Program-made: the position numbers and the translations under genes
Notes under the pieces: generated by a model
The model's input: the letters and a program-made list of their open reading frames with translations, nothing else
What the model was told of the DNA's origin: nothing
The model's database searches: none
Part shown: positions 58,432 through 64,000 of the stretch, in pieces
Layout of the letters: each line of letters opens with the position of its first letter
How positions within the stretch are numbered: position 1 is the first letter of the stretch
Origin: Stercorarius parasiticus
Lineage: Eukaryota; Chordata; Aves; Charadriiformes; Stercorariidae
NCBI GenBank assembly: GCA_013396915.1
Contig: VWZL01002517.1
Location: forward strand, 490,318-554,317
Direction of reading: 5' to 3'
Length of the DNA: 64,000 nt

Positions 58432-59191
58432 GTAAGAGATTGAAACTGGGAAACTTCAGGAGCTGAAAGAGACTTTCAGTGTGTTTTCTCTGCATTGCAT
58501 GAAGCTGCGAGAAAGAACAGCCTTATTTTGCTAAAACTTTCAAGGTTTTGGACTTTGTTGTAATTTCACTTTAGAATGAATAGTAAATAAAATATATGAA
58601 CCAGCACCTTGCCCAGGGGCTCTGAAATTCCTTTAGAAGGAACTTTTCTCCATCTCCAAACCAACAGCCCAGCAAGGCTGGCGTCTTGTTGCCAATAGCT
58701 CGGTTTCTAAAATGAATTGGCATGAATATTCCAGGAGTGGCTTTGATGCTTCTGTAAGCATCCTTCTCTGCTTTGCATTGGTCGCGTATCCCAATCATCT
58801 TTCTTTGTAATGAGTGGAGACACGTCATGCTCGCTCACAAATTTTGCTGGCTCTCCTAAGTATCAATGGAACCCGTTGGCTTTGACAAAGCAACGTATTT
58901 GATGGAAACCGTCTCATCACAGGTGTTCCAAGCAGCTCTGTAGAAGTCACTTGCTGGTTTTGTGCTTTATTATTTTGCACTTTTTTCTTACTATTCCTAC
59001 GTTTCCTATTTGCCTTAGGTGTCACCCGTGGCATTTTGGGAGTCCACAGCGCTCGCTTTCCCCCCCAGAGGCTTGGTGGGACTGGCGGAAGCGGGGAAGG
59101 AGGCCCGAGCCTCGGTCTTCTCGAGAGACGGGGGCACAGACTGGCCCATGGGCAGCGCTGGCAGGAACCAGCCCTCCCGGGTGATGCAGAG
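58432..59191. other. Unique sequence, no gene seen
   Basis: AT-rich to about 59010, then GC-rich. No repeat or recognised frame. Confidence 0.5.
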
Positions 59192-59221
59192 GTACACGCG
59201 CACGCACACACGTACACACAC
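59192..59221. repeat. Alternating purine-pyrimidine tract (CA/CG)
   Basis: Thirty bases of perfect alternation mixing CACGCG and CACACA steps, likely able to form Z-DNA. Confidence 0.75.
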
Positions 59222-61234
59222 CCCCGCCACAGGGTGAGGGGGCTGCCGGCCCCGCTCGGCGCACCCTCATTGAGACTTCCCCACACCATTTAAGAGCTGA
59301 GAAATTGCCAGCGTATCGAACGCAGAATTTTCACAGCACCAAGTTAGCCGAGATGCTTCTGTAACTGATAAAGTGGGAAACTTCACAGCGCTGAGTGGTC
59401 CTCAGGTTCACACCTCCACATATGTCACAGTCTGGTGTTAATGTACTCCGAGCAGTAACGTAAACCGTGGAAGCGTACTGGCTGGGCGGTAGAACCTGCC
59501 AGTTTTTCCCGTGCTGTCCGTGCTGTTTGCTTGCCTGGGAGGTTCTCGCCTCGCTGGGGTGATGGAGAGCTTTGTGCACAAGCTACCGGTGCCCTGCCCG
59601 GTTGCAGCGCGTTATCGCCGGCAGAGAAGCTCCTCGGCCAGGCGTGTGCTCGCACTGCGTTTACCTTCCTTCCGTTCGTAAACTTGTCTGTGATTTTGGC
59701 ATTTCCCCTTCTTAAACGGGGCAAAAGGAAAAATCCCATCAGGGTTGTTTTAACTGTGAGCCTTGCAGCGCCGTCAGCCTGAGTTGGATGCGTCCCCAGA
59801 CGTATTTCTGATAACTGCGTAAAATCCGCATGGAAACCGTCGGAAATTCCTTTATTTGGAGAAAATATCCAACAGCAGCTGAGCACAGGCAGGCAAAGAA
59901 GGCAATTGAAAATATGCAATCTTCCACCATAAAACACAACATTACAACTCCTCAGAATGGAAAAGGTGTCTTAAATCTTTCCATGAAAACAGAAAATGCG
60001 GCCAAGAAAAAAGTGTAGCCAGATTACACAAGAAGAATATTCTACGTGAAGGAACAAGGAAGTTTCTGATAGACATAGGGAAAATCTTCATGTCGATATT
60101 ATGGTTTCATCCTACTTTTAACATGGTGAGGAAGCTGTCGGTGTTGAAGTCCTGAAAAAATTTGAGTAAAGGATGACTTTTATCCAAAAATATCTATGCA
60201 GGCAGAGAGGAGAAAGAGACACAATAATACAGGAAAGAGAGAATGTGAGGCGTAAATAGAAACGGAAAGGTAAATAGAAAGATAAACTCTTTTCAGTAAT
60301 AGCTTGAAGTTGCTTCAGATCCTCCTGCAAATCCGTGCTTGATCTGCAGGTGGGTTGACAGGAGAGGAGTTGCCCCGTGGCCAGCAGCCGCCTGCGGAGC
60401 CGGGGGTGCCAGGCCGTGCCCTCAGCGAGGGTGCTGCGCAGCCGCTCCCAGCTTCGGGAATGTTGTCGTTTTAACGGATTTTTTTTTTTTTTTTTTAACT
60501 AGATAAAATGCATTGTGAGGAGTAGGATAACACAACACCTTGTGCAGTGAAGAGTTTGCCTTCAGAAAAGCCTGACTGTGCCTGCTGCAATGAGGACGCT
60601 ACACCCGCTCCCTGGGCAGCTCCCGCGCCAGGTCACGGCTGTCCCCGGGAAGAAGCACCCCCGGCTCTTCCTCATCGGCAGCCAGCAGCGGGGCTTTTTT
60701 TCATAGAAAAGTCAACATTTTTTCAAACGGACCGAACAATTGCATAATGCCTTTTAAAGGAAAATGTTCTGGAGACAGGAATGCAATCTAAGCACAGGCT
60801 TTTTAGAAGCACTGCACATTTCCCTGTGTTTTTCGTTCGCTTTTTGTGACGCACGGTTTTGTGAAAGCTTTGGGTCACACCAGAACTTGCTGAGACCCCC
60901 CCCGGGGACTCACACAGCTTTCCCTCAGCCCGCCGAGGAGCCGGGAACAAACCAGGGACCACTTGGATTTGTCACCGGGGGGCCTGAGGTTTTCCACTTG
61001 GGAACCAGATCGTGGGAGCAGCACCCAGTCCGGACAACCTGGGTGGCATTTCCAGAGAAAGGAGGTGGCATTTAAAAACATCGATGGGTAACACACTGAA
61101 GACGGAATAAATATTTTAAAAAGCATGCACTAATATACCAGGACTGAATAATTGTGAAAAGCAAAGCAGATCCAGTAGAGATGAGAAACAGGAGAAACTA
61201 AACTTAAAGCTGACTCAAAAGTCATGAAATATCA
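59222..61234. other. Unique sequence, no gene seen
   Basis: Includes an 18-T run at 60479-60496. The 170-codon minus frame at 59425-59937 is not recognised. Confidence 0.5.
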
Positions 61235-61297
61235 GTGGGGGCTGGACTCGACGATCTCCAGAGGCCCCTTCCAACCCCTCTCATTCTGTGATTCTGG
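61235..61297 (+). mobile_element. Very short CR1 3'-end fragment
   Basis: GGGGGCTGGACTCGACGATC, then TCCAGAGGCCCCTTCCAACC and the tail CATTCTGTGATTCTGG. Only about 63 bases remain, with the same GATCTCCAGAGGCCCC signature as the copy at 37.3 kb, so both are probably from one CR1 subfamily. Confidence 0.9.
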
Positions 61298-62335
61298 CTT
61301 TAAGATCTAGCTTTAAGTAGGTGTATTTGAAGAATTTTTAAAGTTACTCTAAGAGCAGTAATGGAAAACATTATTTAGTTTCACCTGCTATTCATGCTAA
61401 GGGAGTCGGTAAATTCAGTTTCTGAACCTCGTGACAGCAGATTTTGAAAACTTGCAGGAAAAGGTGTTGGAGCCAGCAAAGGAGAGGAAAATGAACGTCG
61501 GACTGATATTCACAGAGGAGAAGAGGACCGATGCCGAGCCGGGGGAGCTGGTTGCACCCTCAGGGCCTGGGCTGGTGGCGGGAGGAGGAGACCCTGGCGC
61601 CCCGCTCCCGGGCGCTGGAGCATCCTCCGGGAGGGCAGAGCCGTGGGCAGGAGCCCGGCAGGCGCTGGTGCGGAACCCGCTCTGCCGGGAGTGCCGGGGA
61701 GAGCCGGCACACGGCGACCAGCCTGCGAGCCCCTTCACGCCAGGGAGTCCTGGGAAAATAAATATTTATGAGGAAAAAGCCATGAATTGCCAAGTTATCC
61801 TGGAAATTATCAGAGAACTGCAACATATTGTGGAGGGAAAAGGTATTCTCTGAAAAGACCTTTCAAGCACAATGCCTCATTCTCTGCAATGTTCGTCTTC
61901 AAAAACTAAGAACGGGGAAGGATTAATGGTCCAGGAGGCGGAGAATTCGCACTTCCCGGAACAAAGACCGTAGACGTTAAGCCTGTCTTCAAATGCCCCT
62001 GTTTTCTACAAAGGAATATAATTTTGCTTCCGTCATCATTTCAAGAAATACTTTCTCCACAATGATTTCTTTTCCAAAGTCAAAGAGTTGAAATCTTGCA
62101 AAAAAAGAGGAAGAAAAAACCCTCACATTTTCTGAAAAAAAACCAAACCCCAACCCAGCAACACAGGCTTTTATTTTGCTGGCAGAGGCAGAACTTATTT
62201 GAAACAAGAAGAAAGAAGGAGAAGCCAAACACGTTTCAATTAAAAAAACATTATTAGCTCACAAAGGAAGAGATAAAAAAGCGTTTGCTCTCCAGGAGAG
62301 CGATGGGGCTGCTGGCTGTGAGAGGCGTGCTCCTT
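61298..62335. other. Sequence with an unrecognised 140-codon frame and a CpG-rich patch
   Basis: The + frame 61431-61853 (140 codons) begins with a Lys/Glu-rich stretch (ENLQEKVLEP, KERKMNVGLIF), passes through a CpG-rich Gly/Ala/Pro-rich middle at about 61520-61745, and ends in a more ordinary-looking segment (NCQVILEIIRELQHIVEGKG). Both ends look more protein-like than the rest of the window, but I recognise no family and see no clear promoter. AT-rich sequence follows from 61850. Confidence 0.35.
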
Positions 62336-62397
62336 GGGGGGGACGGAGGGTGCAGATGGTGTGGGGGGTGTGGAGGGTCCGGAGGGCTGGGAGGGGA
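62336..62397 (+). other. G-run cluster with G-quadruplex potential
   Basis: At least six runs of three or more G lie within about 60 bases (GGGGGGG, GGAGGG, GGGGGG, GGAGGG, GGAGGG, GGGAGGGG) with short loops. That fits the usual G3+N1-7 pattern over part of its length. Confidence 0.6.
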
Positions 62398-64000
62398 CCG
62401 GTGCCAGCTCAGCGGGCTCAGCAGCGGGGATGCTCCAGGGCTGCATCCCAGCCCTTCCCAGGCATCCCGCCCTGCCCAGCCGGTCTCCCGGCAAATCCCA
62501 CCGCTGCCCCAGCCTGGAGGACAAGGCTGTGCAACTGGTGTGTGGCTGCAAAGCGGGGAAGGGAAATAACACCTTATTTTCTTTATTTTCTTGGTCATCA
62601 GTGCAGCACCTGTGGCACTGAGCCTGCCGCCGGCTGACGTGCTGCTCGGGCTGGAAATAAAATGGTTTGTTTGCCGGCATTTGGAGTTTGTTTCCAAACG
62701 CCTGGCAGTGGCCGGGGGGCTGGAGAGGAGCCGTGGTGTTGCTCTCTGCCATGGAGAGGACACGGAGGGGTGGCTTCGGTGGCCCCACTGCCACCGCTTG
62801 GACCAGGCAGGGGGTTTCTCTGCAATACACATCTCATGTACACAAATGTATGAACTTACAGCCCGTGTGGCTTTGATGTGTGGGCAGAACAAGGTCTCAC
62901 CATCGGGCAGAGCCCCTGCTGATCGCTCAGTGCGAGTTCGGGCAGCACATCCTGAGGGATTATTGGGACCGATAGGATTCCAAAAGGAAATCCACGTGAG
63001 TCGCCAAAAGCCATGTAAGAAATGAATCAAAATCGCACTTACTGCTCATGCCAAGAGCAAACAAAGTGTAAGGAAGGTGCGTTGGCAGCATCACTCACTC
63101 GATGGTCACCAGAGATGTCATTTTTGTGAATATGTCTTAATTTCCAGGTACACATTGCGGACGCAAAAATAGGTAATAACATCTCATCTGGAAATGGACA
63201 TTTAGGGAACAGCATTTCTCAAGCCGTAGCATTGTTATGCAGAAAAAGCATTTTGAGGGTAACAGCCTGACAAGTGAAGCGTCCGGCAATGCTGGTGGCT
63301 GTCCTGGGCTGGCCCATGAACCCCATGGCTTTTGAATTTTATTTATTATGAATGAAAAAACCAGCCCGACTGTTCTGAAATAGTGAGGCACCGCTGAACA
63401 TAACAAACACCAGAGTGTCTAACGGGCGGCGACCTGCTCCACCACCGCGCTGTCATTGGTTAGACTTTTGCCATACAGGAGCCACCATGTTAATTCATCG
63501 TTTTGGACAGAGGGACTTTCAGGAATGACAACGCTACAGTGTCATACAGCACTAATTATCTGTCACTGTCACACTACTCTTAGAGTTGTCGTCTTGTGGA
63601 GGCGGCACATCCAGGAGGACGCGGGGTGTCAGCAGTCGGAGCACCCTTGTTCTCAGGAAGGCGTGGGTCAGTGCCGGTGCTCGGCGGCAGCAGCTCAAGA
63701 GGAACATTGCGTTTCTGCTGCTTTACCACTGAAAGGTTTGGCTGCAGGGGAGGAGAGATGAGAAGCTGTGTGAGTTGTTCCCTTTTGGTTGCCTGCCTTC
63801 CCCAGCATGCCGCCTCCTTCACAGGCCATAGTGTCCTTTTGTCCTGTTGGGAGCCATGAGCCCAAACGCCACGTATGCCCCACGGAGCGCTGTGTGCGGG
63901 TAACGGCATGGGTGGCTGCCGGCTGGTGGGTGGCCAGCATCCGTGGCATCCTCCTCCTTCATCTGTGGAGGGCTTCTTGGGAAAACATAGGAAGAAAGTG
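62398..64000. other. Unique sequence, no gene seen
   Basis: The 258-codon minus frame 62254-63030 is the longest outside tandem repeats. It is Pro/Ser/His-rich at its C-terminal side, is overlapped by a 196-codon frame in another register and by + frames, and matches nothing I know. The rest is mixed, with AT-rich sequence at 63100-63250. Confidence 0.45.

Noticed and set aside
1..64000. tRNA, rRNA or other structured RNA genes
   Set aside because: I looked for B-box-like GGTTCGANTCC words and conserved rRNA motifs and saw none with a matching fold.

Overview
The window reads as vertebrate nuclear DNA, most probably from a bird. The main evidence is a set of short 3'-end fragments of the CR1 LINE, several with the degenerate ATTCTGTG-type octamer tail that CR1 uses instead of poly(A), plus one much older CR1 copy of the kind shared with turtles and crocodilians. 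I see no Alu, B1 or L1. Small CpG-dense blocks lie between AT-rich stretches, and there are many short GC-rich minisatellites. There is no operon structure and no ribosome-binding-site logic.

I cannot support any conventional protein-coding gene. None of the open frames matches a family I recognise. The longest ones are products of stop-free tandem repeats (56.7-57.3 kb, 42.29-42.52 kb, 7.9-8.0 kb, 15.83-15.90 kb, 28.87-29.00 kb) or of GC-rich sequence open in several overlapping frames. The window is therefore best described as intergenic or intronic. A few places do look like pieces of an unannotated spliced transcript on the + strand: splice-bounded segments at 252-369, 7363-7479 and 58331-58431, an 18-base microexon candidate at 54007-54024, and a real CpG island at about 26.79-27.16 kb ending on a consensus GTGAGT donor. 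These are motif-level calls, not proven exons.

Layout. 0-5 kb: TTTCCC hexamer repeat, a small CpG-dense block and an ancient minus-strand CR1. 5-16 kb: a strong candidate exon, a purine-rich minisatellite, a poly(T)-flanked gap, one CR1 3' end and a 9-bp array. 16-29 kb: mostly unique sequence with a homeodomain-motif-rich AT block, a probable ERV-type LTR remnant, a TCC microsatellite, the best CpG island and a 12-bp array. 29-42 kb: unique sequence, a rearranged CR1 with an inverted 5' part, a further CR1 and a long AT-rich block. 42-55 kb: a 39-bp minisatellite, AT-rich unique sequence, the longest CR1 and a CpG-dense patch. 55-64 kb: a CR1 3' end in minus orientation, a large 25-bp minisatellite holding an assembly gap, a candidate exon, a short CR1 tail and a G-rich block.

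I did not find an undescribed gene system. The items most worth checking are the + strand exon candidates with the 27-kb CpG island, the inverted CR1 at 34.9-35.2 kb, and the AT-rich blocks that could be conserved non-coding elements. All copy numbers and CpG counts were made by eye.
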